A DNA stretch of 64,000 bases. Source: Polaromonas sp. JS666. GTDB taxonomy: Bacteria; Pseudomonadota; Gammaproteobacteria; Burkholderiales; Burkholderiaceae_C. Position numbers and translations under genes: made by a program. Positions 48,784 to 58,033 of this stretch are shown piece after piece. Position 1 is the stretch's first letter; every line of letters starts with the position of its first letter. The stretch lies in NCBI RefSeq assembly GCF_900103405.1, contig NZ_FNHX01000001.1, positions 682,001 to 746,000 on the forward strand, read 5' to 3'. Below the pieces are notes generated by a model. The model was not told where the DNA came from and ran no database searches. It worked only from the letters and a program-made list of their open reading frames with translations.

Positions 48784-49899
48784 TCAAACCGCCCCCGGCC
48801 GTTGGGGTTTCTGGCCAAACAGCAGGCCCAGTACCAGGCCGGCCGCAATGAGCAGGCCACCCATGGCCATGGCGCCGGTTTTCCACAGCGCGCCGGACAG
48901 CACCCGCTGTCGCACGGCCTGCAGTTCGCCACGGAAAGCGGCGTCGCCAAACTCACCAAGGTCGCGGCCTTGCGCGTCGACGCGGTTCAGCCTGATGAAG
49001 CTGTAGTCGCCGACCAGCGCAGCGCTGCCCAGCGCGTCGATCAGCAGCGGGTCGGAATCATCGGCCAATGCCGCGCGCGCCACGGGCCGCCGCTGGGCGT
49101 CGAACACCAGCACGTCGCCATCCTTCTGGCCCTGCATCACGGCCAGCATCCACAGCGTGCCGTCCGGGCCCAGGGCCACGTCGGTGACCTTGCCGCGGCC
49201 CTGGCGGGCCTGGCCGTGCACAGCCGAGCCCAGGCTACGCAACAGCTCGGTCGGCTGGCCGGCGGCGACGCGCAGCCAGATCAGCCGGCGGTGGTCGTTG
49301 TCGGCCACCACCAGGGTGTCATTGCCCAGATAGCGCAGGCGGTTGGGGAACAGCAGTGGCACTAGCTGCGGGTCGCTGCTGCCCAGGGCCTTGCCGTCCA
49401 GGTCAAACGACTGCACGCGGGTCCCCTTGGCATCGGCGATGAAGACGCGCTCACTCAGGCGGTCCACGGCCAGGTGCACGGTCAGGGACAGTGCATTGTT
49501 CTTGAGCTGCGGGCCTTCCATGGCCGTGCGGCAGTCCACCAGTTGCAGCTGCGCATCGCTCCAGGCGCAACGCAGCACGCGGGGCACGGCGGCGCCGTCA
49601 AAGAACCAGGCCTCAACCCGCTGCCGGGCATCCACTGTCCAGTCCATGTCGCCGGGGCTTTCGCCCAGGCCCAGTGCCTTCAGGTCCTGGCGCGCGATGC
49701 GGCGCCCCTGGGCATCCAGCACATGCAAGGCCTTGTTGGCGACGACGGCGACGCGCTCACCCTGCGGCGCCTTGAACACCCGCAGCGCCACCATGCCCCC
49801 ATCCGGGTTGGCCATGTTCTGGCCATGCACAAAGGCCGCCACGCACAGCGCAAGGCCGATCAGGATGGGGATGGCCAATTGCCATTCGCGTCTGGTCAT
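48784..49899 (-). CDS. Membrane-anchored beta-propeller-like protein, unknown function
   Basis: A 371-residue protein with a hydrophobic N-terminal segment (about residues 8-26) and a C-terminal membrane helix (about 338-360). Between them are NHL-like strands such as LSERVFIADAKGTRVQSFDLDGKALG, RLRYLGNDTLVVADNDHRRLIWL and GKVTDVALGPDGTLWMLAVMQ. The topology suggests a periplasmic propeller tethered at both ends. No family name can be given with confidence. It converges with the DUF2726 gene. Confidence 0.72.
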   Translation of the reverse strand: MTRREWQLAIPILIGLALCVAAFVHGQNMANPDGGMVALRVFKAPQGERVAVVANKALHVLDAQGRRIARQDLKALGLGESPGDMDWTVDARQRVEAWFFDGAAVPRVLRCAWSDAQLQLVDCRTAMEGPQLKNNALSLTVHLAVDRLSERVFIADAKGTRVQSFDLDGKALGSSDPQLVPLLFPNRLRYLGNDTLVVADNDHRRLIWLRVAAGQPTELLRSLGSAVHGQARQGRGKVTDVALGPDGTLWMLAVMQGQKDGDVLVFDAQRRPVARAALADDSDPLLIDALGSAALVGDYSFIRLNRVDAQGRDLGEFGDAAFRGELQAVRQRVLSGALWKTGAMAMGGLLIAAGLVLGLLFGQKPQRPGAV

Positions 49900-50015
49900 G
49901 ATGGTGCGCCCTCGTCGCCGGTGTTGTTATGGATGGGGCCCTGGTGTGCCCCAGGCGCCGCCAAGCGGCGGCGCATCTTCTAAGTCCCCGCTCCCTCTGG
50001 GAGACGGAGCCAGGC

Positions 50016-50651
50016 TCACTTCAGCAAAAACTCCATCTCGGTCCCCGCCAGGTTCAGCACGTCCTGGTGTGACAGCGGAGTGGCCTTGGGGCCTATGGCC
50101 TTGCCGTTGAGGGTGGACGGCGTCTCCCCATCCATATGGGCCACGTAGTAGCCGTCGCGCCGGTGCGAGATCGACACCACCGCCACGCCCGGCTGGCCGA
50201 AGGTGGTGACCGCCTTGACCACCGGCACTTCCAGCCCCGCCGACGAACCTGAGAGCACACGCAAGCTGGCCTGCCGCGCCCCCGCGGTGCCGGGCAGCCC
50301 TATCGCGTCCAGCGACATTGCCGTGGTTTCCTGGCTCTCGGCGGGTTCCTCATGCGCGGACGTCGCCAGGTACTGGATCTTGAAGTGGCCGATGTTGATG
50401 ATGTCGTTGTCGTGCAGCAGCTCGCGCGCCTTGACCATGTGGCCGTTGAGGTAGGTGCCGTTGGTGCTGCCCAGGTCGCGCAGGTAGACGTCGGCGATGC
50501 CCTTGAGCTCAAACACGCAATGCTCGCCGCTGACCACCAGGTTGTCGAACACGATGTCGTTGTACGGCCGCCGCCCCAGCGTCGTGCGGTCGTTCTTCAG
50601 GTAGATGTGCTTGATTTCGACGCCTTCGACCGATGCAATGAGTTGCGGCAT
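50016..50651 (-). CDS. FHA domain protein (tandem FHA)
   Basis: A 211-residue cytosolic protein from ATG 50651 (MPQLIASVEG). The first forkhead-associated domain (about residues 5-95) has all phosphothreonine-binding landmarks: TLGRRPYNDIVFDN, VSGEHC and DLGSTNGTYLNG. The second half (about 125-210) has a similar but degenerate arrangement (TTFGQPGVAVVSISHRRDGYYV, PSTLNGKAI) and is probably a second FHA fold. It implies Ser/Thr phosphorylation signalling, but no kinase or phosphatase gene is in the window. Confidence 0.88.
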   Translation of the reverse strand: MPQLIASVEGVEIKHIYLKNDRTTLGRRPYNDIVFDNLVVSGEHCVFELKGIADVYLRDLGSTNGTYLNGHMVKARELLHDNDIINIGHFKIQYLATSAHEEPAESQETTAMSLDAIGLPGTAGARQASLRVLSGSSAGLEVPVVKAVTTFGQPGVAVVSISHRRDGYYVAHMDGETPSTLNGKAIGPKATPLSHQDVLNLAGTEMEFLLK

Positions 50652-50756
50652 GAGGAGAAGCCTTTCTTCTGGAGGAGGTATCGCAGCCACTCCCAACATG
50701 GCGGCGTCCGCCCATCGTAGCGCCGGCCCCGCCAAGGCACAAGGGCGCCGCCGCCG

Positions 50757-51188
50757 CTAGTTTTTCTCCGCCGGGCGGCAGGCCGCGCGTATCAGCCGCT
50801 GCGTCGGGTTGGGCGTCACGTCGCGAAACGCCATGTGCCGCACCACGCCCTCAGGGTAGGTCGAGGTCTGGTGCGGCTCGCCCTGCCACAGCGGCTCCTT
50901 GTAGAAATCCAGCGAGAGGTAGCGCGCGGTCTTGTTCGCGCAGTCGAACTGCACGGTGGAGGTGTAGGAGCGGTAAGGCACGCCGTCCCAGCTGGTGCGC
51001 GGCAGGGAGCGGCTCACGCGTATCTTCATGGTGCGCGTCTCGCCCTGCACGCTCACCGGGACCGGATCGACCTCTATGGTGTTGAGCGCCGGGTCCTGTG
51101 GGTCGCCGAGCACGGTGAACCACGCGGCCTGCGCGTGCAGCACGGAGGCGCCTCCCAGCAAGCCCCAAAACAGCATGTTCTTTTTCAT
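50757..51188 (-). CDS. Secreted adhesin-E-like protein
   Basis: A 143-residue protein with a signal peptide (MKKNMLFWGLLGGASVLHAQA). The mature part reads WFTVLGDPQDPALNTIEVDPVPVSV, then VQFDCANKTARYLSLDFY with paired Cys (near residues 82 and 136) likely forming a disulfide. This small single-domain layout resembles the surface-adhesin protein E family. Role in adhesion is unproven; periplasmic location is likely. Confidence 0.68.
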   Translation of the reverse strand: MKKNMLFWGLLGGASVLHAQAAWFTVLGDPQDPALNTIEVDPVPVSVQGETRTMKIRVSRSLPRTSWDGVPYRSYTSTVQFDCANKTARYLSLDFYKEPLWQGEPHQTSTYPEGVVRHMAFRDVTPNPTQRLIRAACRPAEKN

Positions 51189-51466
51189 GGCAGCTCTTTT
51201 GATGATGCTGCGGGACCTAAGAATGTTTCGCCCTCTTGCAGCATTTGCACAATGTCGCACTCGATCCAGTCTAACGGGCGGCGGTGCGGCTTGTCACATG
51301 AAATGACATAGCGTTGCACGTGCGTTGGCATGGCAGCAACACCTTGTTGTAGTCCGCAGCCGACACCCGGCCGCGCCCCCTCCCTGCGTGCGCCGCCCCG
51401 GGCAGCCCTTAACTTGAAGGCATGGAGTTTTTCCATGTCCCTCCCAACCACCCGAAAGGTATCCCC

Positions 51467-51685
51467 ATGAACAAAGACCAGGTCAAAGGCAAGATCAAGG
51501 AAGTCGCCGGCGAAGTGCAGGAGCACACCGGCAAGATGGTCGGCAACGCCGAGCAGCAGGCCAAGGGCCATGCCCGCGAGTTTGAAGGCAAGGCCCAGAA
51601 GGCCTACGGCGATGTGAAGGAAGACATCAAGGACACCGCCAAGGAAATCAGGAAAGACCTGGAGCGCGATCCCCCCAAGCCTTGA
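51467..51685 (+). CDS. CsbD family stress-response protein
   Basis: A 72-residue hydrophilic, highly charged helical protein: MNKDQVKGKIKEVAGEVQEH opens in the CsbD pattern, with a second similar block (EGKAQKAYGDVKEDIKD). CsbD-like proteins are induced in stress or stationary phase; their molecular role is unclear. A strong intrinsic terminator follows. The 278 bases upstream show no other gene. Confidence 0.92.
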   Translation: MNKDQVKGKIKEVAGEVQEHTGKMVGNAEQQAKGHAREFEGKAQKAYGDVKEDIKDTAKEIRKDLERDPPKP

Positions 51686-51706
51686 TCGCGCTTTCCCTTT
51701 CCAATG

Positions 51707-51738
51707 AAAAACGGCCGCTTTCGAGTGGCCGTTTTTTT
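51707..51738 (+). terminator. Intrinsic terminator after csbD-like gene
   Basis: AAACGGCC and GGCCGTTT flank a ten-base loop and lead into a run of seven T residues. It lies 22 bases after the stop, immediately before the convergent penicillin-binding protein gene. Confidence 0.82.
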
Positions 51739-51755
51739 GGGGGGGGTGCCAGAAG

Positions 51756-54209
51756 CTAGCGCGGCGCGATTGGCGGCCCCACCACCACACCCGGAAACAC
51801 CGGCAACTTCTCGGCCGCCACCGGCGCCGGCGGCTGCAGCACCACATTGGGCATGCCGCCCGAATCCCCGCCCTGCACGGCCTGAGGTGTTTCTGCCGGC
51901 GCCTGGATGGTCACGTACTTGATCACGGGCGCCGGCTGCCAGCGCGGCGCGCCGCCCTGCCCGCCCGTTGACGCCCCCGCCATGCCCACGCCGGCCGGCA
52001 GCTCGCCCGGCTGGCCTTCCTGCGGCGGCTCGGCGCCGTTGAGCAAGGCTTCCACACGCTGCTGCTCCTGGTCCGTCACACCGCCGCCCTGCGGCGCCGG
52101 GAAGCGCTGCTCGGCGTCCACCACCTTGGCCTTGATGGCCTGCTGGAAAAACTCGCCCACGATGGGCAGCGCGCTGCGCGCGCCCTGGCCCCAGCTGTCG
52201 CCCATGGTCACGCGGTTGTCGTTAAAGCCCACCCAGGCGCCCGCCACCAGCTGCGGGTGCATCATCACAAACCAGCCGTCGGTATTGCCCTGCGTGGTAC
52301 CGGTCTTGCCGGCCAGGTCGGCGCGCAGGCCGTAGCGGCTGCGTATCGCCGCGCCCGTGCCCTGGTCGATCACGCCACGCATCACGTCCAGCAGCGTCTG
52401 CGCCACCGTGGCCGACATCACCGTTTCCGGCGCCTTGGCTTCGAACTCTTCCAGCACCTTGCCGTTGCGGTCTTCCACACGCGTGACGATGATGGGTTCT
52501 ATATAGCGGCCGTCATTGGCCAGCGTGCCGTAGGCCGTGACCATTTCCTTGAGCGTCACCGGGCTGGTGCCCAGCGCAAGCGACGGTACTTCTTCCAGCT
52601 TGCTTTGCCGCACGCCCATGGCTCTCGCCAGCTTGGCCACATGGGCCGGGCCCACCACCTGCATCACCTGCGCGGTGATGGTGTTCTTGGAGAACATCAA
52701 ACCCTGGCGCAGGCTCATGAACTCACCGCTGGGCCCGCCGCCGTCGGTGGGCCGCCAGAAGGCGCCGTTGCCCAGCGGGATCTCCACCACGCCGTCGACA
52801 AAACCGTCGCTCTGCCGCGCACCCTCCTCAAAGGCCGCGCCGTACACAAAAGGCTTGAAGGTCGAGCCCGGCTGGCGCCGCGCCTGCTGCACATGGTCAA
52901 ACTGGTCGTCCGAAAAATCCCGGCTGCCGACCCAGGCCCGCACCTGGCCGTTCGTCGGGTCCAGCGCCATAAAGCCGGCCTGCAGCCGCGTCTTCTCGTC
53001 CTTGAGCGCCTGCATGAAAGCGGCATTGGCCGTCAGGGTTTTAAGCGCCTGCTCGTCGCTCTGCCCCGCGGCGCGCGCGGCCTTGTACTCGGGCGTGTCG
53101 CGCACAAAGGCCAGGGCCAGTTCGCGCTGCGCGCCGCTTTTGGCCTTCCAGCCCGAATTGAAGCGCCAGTCGCCCGCGACGATTTTCTGCAGCCGCTCGC
53201 CCTGCGCCACCAGCGCCTTGTTGGCCATGGCCTGCAGGCGCGAATCGATCGTGGTGCGCACCACCAGCCCGTCGGCGTAAATGTTGTAGTCGTTGCGGTC
53301 CGCCCATTCGATCAGCCAGCGGCGCAGCTGCTGCGCCAGGTGCGGCATCTCGCCGAGTTCCGGGTCCAGACGCTCGAAGTCGATCTTCAGCGGTTTTTTC
53401 TTGAGCGCCGCGAGTTTCTCCGCGGGCAGCTTGCCGTGCTTGACCATCTGCATCAGCACGATGTTGCGGCGCTGCAGCGCGCGGTCGGGGTTGACCACCG
53501 GGTTGTAATAACTCGCGCCCTTGAGCATGCCCACCAGCGTCGCGCTTTGCAGCACGTCCAGCTCGCTGGCCGATTTGTCGAAATAGGTGCGCGCCGCCAT
53601 CTCTATGCCGTAGGCGTTGTAGAGGAAAGGCACGGTGTTCAGGTAGCTCTCGAGGATCTCGTCTTTGCTGTACACCGCCTCGATCTTGAAGGCCGTGATC
53701 GCCTCCTTGAGCTTGCGCGTCAGCGTGGCCGAACGGCCGATTTCCTCGGGGTACATATTGCGCGCCAGCTGCTGCGTGAGCGTGGAGCCGCCCTGCTTGC
53801 GGCCCGTGAGCGTGAGCAGCACCGATGACACCGTGCGCCGGAAGTCCATGCCGTGGTGCTCGTAAAAGCGGTGGTCCTCGGTTGCGATCAGCGCGGCCAC
53901 CACATTCGGCGAAATCGCATCAAGCTTGACCCAGTCACGGTTGGCGCGCTGGAAGCTCGCCAGTTCCTGGCCGTCCACCGACATCAGCACCGAGGGTTTG
54001 GCCGTCTTGGCCTTGCGCAAATCGCTGATGCTGGGCGTGAACGGCAGCAGCAGCACCGTGTACAGCAGCAACATCACCGGGACCATGGCCAGCGCCAGGG
54101 CCAGGTCACGCTTGGTCAGCTTGCGCAGCCGGCCGGGAATTGAGGCCGCGAATGCGCGCAGGCGCGGGCCCAGGGGTGCCTGGAAAAGGGTCTGGAAGGG
54201 ATTCTTCAT
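51756..54209 (-). CDS. mrcA: Penicillin-binding protein 1A (bifunctional transglycosylase/transpeptidase)
   Basis: An 817-residue class A PBP that polymerises and cross-links peptidoglycan at the inner membrane. The membrane anchor is residues 36-57. The GT51 domain has catalytic Glu111 in IATEDHRFYEHHG and GGSTLTQQLARN. An OB-like linker follows. The transpeptidase has Ser449 in QPGSTFKPF, a SKN triad and KTGTTQGNTDGWF. A Pro/Gly-rich C-terminal tail of about 120 residues is probably flexible. The ATG at 54209 is preferred to a TTG three codons earlier. Confidence 0.96.
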   Translation of the reverse strand: MKNPFQTLFQAPLGPRLRAFAASIPGRLRKLTKRDLALALAMVPVMLLLYTVLLLPFTPSISDLRKAKTAKPSVLMSVDGQELASFQRANRDWVKLDAISPNVVAALIATEDHRFYEHHGMDFRRTVSSVLLTLTGRKQGGSTLTQQLARNMYPEEIGRSATLTRKLKEAITAFKIEAVYSKDEILESYLNTVPFLYNAYGIEMAARTYFDKSASELDVLQSATLVGMLKGASYYNPVVNPDRALQRRNIVLMQMVKHGKLPAEKLAALKKKPLKIDFERLDPELGEMPHLAQQLRRWLIEWADRNDYNIYADGLVVRTTIDSRLQAMANKALVAQGERLQKIVAGDWRFNSGWKAKSGAQRELALAFVRDTPEYKAARAAGQSDEQALKTLTANAAFMQALKDEKTRLQAGFMALDPTNGQVRAWVGSRDFSDDQFDHVQQARRQPGSTFKPFVYGAAFEEGARQSDGFVDGVVEIPLGNGAFWRPTDGGGPSGEFMSLRQGLMFSKNTITAQVMQVVGPAHVAKLARAMGVRQSKLEEVPSLALGTSPVTLKEMVTAYGTLANDGRYIEPIIVTRVEDRNGKVLEEFEAKAPETVMSATVAQTLLDVMRGVIDQGTGAAIRSRYGLRADLAGKTGTTQGNTDGWFVMMHPQLVAGAWVGFNDNRVTMGDSWGQGARSALPIVGEFFQQAIKAKVVDAEQRFPAPQGGGVTDQEQQRVEALLNGAEPPQEGQPGELPAGVGMAGASTGGQGGAPRWQPAPVIKYVTIQAPAETPQAVQGGDSGGMPNVVLQPPAPVAAEKLPVFPGVVVGPPIAPR

Positions 54210-54459
54210 TGCCTGCAAGTTTACTGGGGCGCTGTAAACCCCTTTTGTAGGACGGCGGCGCGGTGAAACAAGGGTGGCGAAAGGCCGGCAAAACCGGAAA
54301 AAAACAGCTGCTTTCCGGCGCCGCCAGGAGCGCTTGCCGCTCCCAAATGTCGGCGCCGGCCTACAAGCGGCAGACCGGCATCACGCTAAGGTAGTTCTAT
54401 TGATATACAGGCGCCAAACGCATAAACACGCCGAACAGACGCCAAGGAGACCTCCATCC

Positions 54460-54663
54460 ATGAGCTTTCTCTCGCACCGCCCCGTCGAGCAACCCGACCG
54501 CATCAACCTCCACAACCCCCAGGCCGCCGCCGCATGGGAACAAAAACTGCACGCCGACCGCGAACAACTCAGGCGCGCCATTGCCGCCGTCGGCGACAAG
54601 GCCAGCAAGGTCGAGAAATACCTCCAGGACGGCGCTACAGGGGACGGGGACAAGCCCCATTGA
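54460..54663 (+). CDS. DUF3606 family small protein
   Basis: A 67-residue protein with AAGGAGA about ten bases before the ATG. The central PDRINLHNPQAAAAWEQKLHADREQLRRAIAAVGDKASKVEKYL matches the DUF3606 pattern (RI-L, W near the middle, LR-AI-AVG, V--YL). Function unknown; homologues are small cytosolic proteins common in proteobacteria. It stands alone, divergent from mrcA with a 250-base gap in which I see no other gene. Confidence 0.82.
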   Translation: MSFLSHRPVEQPDRINLHNPQAAAAWEQKLHADREQLRRAIAAVGDKASKVEKYLQDGATGDGDKPH

Positions 54664-54784
54664 TGGCCGCCGCTGTTGCCGCCACAATGGGCTGAGCACC
54701 CGCCCGGGTTCGCCCGGTTCAAACCCGTCCACCATGTTCCGCGCAGCGGCTAAAAAAATACTCTGCGCAGCAGGAGGTATTGCC

Positions 54785-55816
54785 ATGGCAATGCAGCAGC
54801 AACAGCTCGCCTTCACCTTCGACCTCAAGCGCCGCACGACACTCGCGGCCCTGCCGGCCCTGGGTGCCGCCCTGCTCACACCCCGCGCGGCACAAGCCCA
54901 GTCACCCCGGTTGCAATCCTGGCCGCTCAACACCCGCTCCGCCACCGGCATCCACGACATCGCGCCCGCGCCCGACGGCGGCGTGTGGTTCTCGGCCCAG
55001 CGCAGCGGCCACCTCGGCTGGTTTGACCCGCGCAGCGGCAAGACCGAACTGGTTGCCCTGGGCGGAGGCTCATCGCCCCACGGCGTGATTGCCGGCCCCG
55101 ACGGCGCAGCCTGGCTGACCGACGGCGGGCAAAACGCGATTGCCCGCGTCGCCTGGCCTTCGCGCCAGGTCAAAGTCTTCCCCCTGCCCGCCGGCACACC
55201 GTATGCCAATCTCAACACCTGCGCCTTCGACGGCGAGGGGAATTTGTGGTTCACCGGCCAGAGCGGTTATGTCGGCAAGGTCGACTTACGCGCAGGCACC
55301 GTGACCGTCAAGGACTCCCCCCGCGGCCGAGGCCCTTACGGCATCTGCGCCACACCCAAAGGCGAGATCTGGTGGTGCTCCTTAGCTGGATCGTTTATCG
55401 CCCACATGGACACCAAAACCGGCGAATCCCGCATCGTCGAGCCACCTACCCCGCGCCAGGGCGCAAGGCGGGTCTGGTCAGACAGCAAGGGCCGCATCTG
55501 GGTTTCGGAATGGAGCAGCGGCAACCTCTCCATGCACGACCCGGCACTGGGCACAGGCGCCAACAGCTGGAAAACGTATAAAGCCCCAGGTGCCGACCCG
55601 CATGTCTATGCGGTCTACGTCGACAACAAGGACATCGTCTGGGCCTCGGAATGGAGCAACAACGCCATGCTGCGTTTTGACCCGACCAGCGAGAAGTTTG
55701 AGGTGATCCCCCTGCCCCGCGCCAATGCCGCGGTGCGGCAGATTCTGGGCCGGCCCGGGGAGGTCTGGTTGCCTGAGAGTGGGACGGAGTTTGTGACGGT
55801 GATCAGGACGGGGTGA
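54785..55816 (+). CDS. Virginiamycin B lyase-like (Vgb) beta-propeller protein
   Basis: A 343-residue secreted propeller. AGGAGG seven bases before ATG 54785 fixes the start. A signal peptide (to PRAAQAQ, residue 39) contains a possible twin-arginine KRRTT. Blades are marked by DGGVWFSAQRSGHLGWFDP, DGAAWLTDGGQNAIAR, EGNLWFTGQSGYVGKVD, GEIWWCSLAGSFIAHMD, GRIWVSEWSSGNLSMHD and DIVWASEWSNNAMLRFDP, the repeat of streptogramin lyases. Relatives linearise cyclic depsipeptides, but the substrate here is unknown. Its last 225 bases are repeated, with changes, at 57710 and partly at 60435. Confidence 0.88.
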   Translation: MAMQQQQLAFTFDLKRRTTLAALPALGAALLTPRAAQAQSPRLQSWPLNTRSATGIHDIAPAPDGGVWFSAQRSGHLGWFDPRSGKTELVALGGGSSPHGVIAGPDGAAWLTDGGQNAIARVAWPSRQVKVFPLPAGTPYANLNTCAFDGEGNLWFTGQSGYVGKVDLRAGTVTVKDSPRGRGPYGICATPKGEIWWCSLAGSFIAHMDTKTGESRIVEPPTPRQGARRVWSDSKGRIWVSEWSSGNLSMHDPALGTGANSWKTYKAPGADPHVYAVYVDNKDIVWASEWSNNAMLRFDPTSEKFEVIPLPRANAAVRQILGRPGEVWLPESGTEFVTVIRTG

Positions 55817-55873
55817 GCATCCGGCAGCACCCGACAGCACCCGGCCCAAGCGCGCTGTGCATGACGACGATCT

Positions 55874-56773
55874 TCAGGCTGTCGCCGCCGCCCGGCTTCG
55901 CGTCGCGCCCGTTTCCCGCACCGGCGGCAAGCCGAACATGCGGCCGTACTCCCTCGTGAACTGCGGCACGCTTTCATAGCCCACCGCAAACGCCGCACTG
56001 CTCGCGCTCAAGCCTTGCGACAGCATCAAACGCCGCGCCTCGATCAGCCGCAATTGTTTCTGGAACTGCAGCGGCGACAGCGAGGTCACACTGCGAAAGT
56101 GCTGGTGAAATGAAGACAGGCTCATGCCCGCCACGCCCGCGAGCCGCTCCACCGGCAAAGGCCGCGCAAAATCCGCCCGCAGCACAGATACCGCGCGCGC
56201 CACACGCTGCGCATGGCCGTCAGGCCAGCCCAGTCGCCGTATCGCGGCGCCCAGCCGGCCCGCCAGCAGCCAGTAGTGCATCTCGCGCACCAGCTGCGCC
56301 TGCAGCACCGGCAAGGCCGCCGGGCGATCGAGCAATTGCATCAGCCGCAACGCCGCTTCGGCCACCTCGGCTTCGGTCGCGCCCACCCGCACAGCCGCAG
56401 TGTCGGGCGCGGGCCCGTCCTTCATCTGCAGCACCAGCTCCGCGATCACCGCCAGGTCCAGTTCCAGCACCAGCGAGAGGTAAGGCTGGGCGAGGCTTGC
56501 ACGCGTGATCTGGTTGACGGTCGGCACGTCCGCCGTGATCAGCAGGGTTTCACCCGCGCTGAACGCGAAGGATTGTGTGCCCATGGCCACCTGCTTGCTG
56601 CCCTGCAACAAGAGGCTGACCAGCGGCTGCGATATGGCATGGACCAGGCCGCTGGGCGAAGTCGCGCGCACCAGGCTGAGACCAGGGATGGCCGTCTGCG
56701 CCAGACCCGCCTTGTCGGCATGGGCTTCGGCATAACGGCCGACAACATCCAGAAGAAAAGGGAGCGTGCTCAT
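55874..56773 (-). CDS. AraC-family transcriptional regulator
   Basis: A 299-residue regulator. The N-terminal cupin-like AraC_N domain (about residues 20-170) is followed by two helix-turn-helix motifs (about 195-290): PVERLAGVAGMSLSSFHQHFRSVTSLSPLQFQKQLRL and ASSAAFAVGYESVPQFTREYGRMFG. It is divergent from the SDR gene at 56929 and almost certainly regulates it, the usual arrangement for this AraC group. The pair is flanked on both sides by lyase 3'-end sequence. Confidence 0.93.
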   Translation of the reverse strand: MSTLPFLLDVVGRYAEAHADKAGLAQTAIPGLSLVRATSPSGLVHAISQPLVSLLLQGSKQVAMGTQSFAFSAGETLLITADVPTVNQITRASLAQPYLSLVLELDLAVIAELVLQMKDGPAPDTAAVRVGATEAEVAEAALRLMQLLDRPAALPVLQAQLVREMHYWLLAGRLGAAIRRLGWPDGHAQRVARAVSVLRADFARPLPVERLAGVAGMSLSSFHQHFRSVTSLSPLQFQKQLRLIEARRLMLSQGLSASSAAFAVGYESVPQFTREYGRMFGLPPVRETGATRSRAAATA

Positions 56774-56928
56774 GCCGCAAGCCTAACCGCTGGCGGTCCA
56801 GTGCCGCGAGCCCGGCGCCGAAATTTGGAGGATCAGGCAAGAAGCACCGAATTTCCGGCAACCCGCACCGGCCCGCCCGCCGGACACTGGAATCCTCATT
56901 CACCAAGCCTGCAGACAAGAACCCGATC

Positions 56929-57693
56929 ATGAGCAACATCACCCCAATCACCCTGATCACCGGCGCCAGCCGCGGCCTGGGCCGCAACACCGCCCTCAGC
57001 ATCGCCCGCCGCGGCGGGGACGTCGTCCTCACTTACCAGAGCCGGGCCGAAGACGCACAAGCCGTTGTCGCCGACATCCAGGCCATGGGCCGCAAGGCTG
57101 TGGCCCTGCAGCTGGATACCGGCAAGGTCGCCACCTTCGCGCCCTTCGCCGACCGCCTGCGTGCCGCGCTGCAGGGCAGCTGGCAGCGGGGCACTTTCGA
57201 CCACCTCGTCAACAACGCCGGCCACGGTGACTACGCACTGATAGGCGACACCACCGAAGCGCAATTCGACGACCTCGTCAACGTGCACTTCAAGGGCGTC
57301 TACTTTCTGACCCAAACCCTGCTGCCCCTGATTGCCGACGGCGGCCGCATCGTCAACTTGTCCTCAGGCCTGACAAGAACCTCCTACCCCGGCTACGCCG
57401 CCTACGCGGCGGTCAAGGGCGCCGTGGAAGTGCTGACCCGCTACATGGCCAAGGAACTGGGCGCACGCGGCATCGCCGTCAACACGGTGGCGCCCGGCGC
57501 GATAGAAACCGACTTCGGCGGCGGCGCCGTGCGCGACAACCCCGAAATCAACAAAATCTTCGCCGGCATCACGGCTCTGGGCCGCGCCGGCTTGCCCGAC
57601 GACATAGGTCCCATGATCGCGAGCTTGTTGACCGAAAACAACCGTTGGGTGAATGCGCAGCGGATTGAGGTATCCGGGGGCCAGGGGATTTGA
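56929..57693 (+). CDS. Short-chain dehydrogenase/reductase
   Basis: A 254-residue classical SDR. The cofactor motif TGASRGLG is near residue 12, NNAG near 100, catalytic Ser in VNLSSG and Tyr-x3-Lys in YAAYAAVKGA, followed by the PGAIETDF loop. It ends with the usual VSGGQGI. Substrate unknown. It is controlled by the adjacent AraC regulator by inference. A displaced lyase fragment begins 17 bases after its stop. Confidence 0.94.
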   Translation: MSNITPITLITGASRGLGRNTALSIARRGGDVVLTYQSRAEDAQAVVADIQAMGRKAVALQLDTGKVATFAPFADRLRAALQGSWQRGTFDHLVNNAGHGDYALIGDTTEAQFDDLVNVHFKGVYFLTQTLLPLIADGGRIVNLSSGLTRTSYPGYAAYAAVKGAVEVLTRYMAKELGARGIAVNTVAPGAIETDFGGGAVRDNPEINKIFAGITALGRAGLPDDIGPMIASLLTENNRWVNAQRIEVSGGQGI

Positions 57694-57709
57694 GGGGCTC
57701 GTTGCTACC

Positions 57710-57934
57710 GCAGACCCGGATGCCTATGGGCTCCACATCGACAGCAAGGACATCGTCTGGGCGTCGGAGTGGAGCAACAACGCCATGCTGCGGTTTGACC
57801 CGGCCAGCGAGAAGTTTGACGTCATCCCCCTGCCCCGCGCCAATGCTGCGGTGCGGCAGATCCTGGCCCGGCCTGGCGAGGTCTGGTTGCCTGGGAGTGG
57901 GACGGGGTTTGTGACGGTGATCAGGACGGGGTGA
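57710..57934 (+). pseudogene. Displaced 3' end of a Vgb-like lyase gene (copy B)
   Basis: These 225 bases align without gaps to the last 225 bases of the complete lyase gene (55592-55816), with roughly 22 mismatches by eye. They translate in the same frame from ADPDAYGLHIDSKDIVW to the shared end VTVIRTG and a TGA stop. Many changes are silent, so this fragment comes from a related functional gene rather than decaying in place. It has no start or ribosome-binding site. The rest of the 340-base gap before the next gene holds nothing recognisable. Confidence 0.85.
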
Positions 57935-58033
57935 GGATTGAATACTTCAATACCCCTTCAAGTAGAGGATGCCCCGAACGATCTAGATCGCTAACATGTC
58001 CTTACACCTCAATCGGAGGCGAAGGAGGCAGAT

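Noticed and set aside
57653..57934. 93-residue frame joining the SDR end to lyase fragment B
   Set aside because: Starts inside the SDR gene in another frame, then reads the displaced lyase 3' end; not an independent gene.
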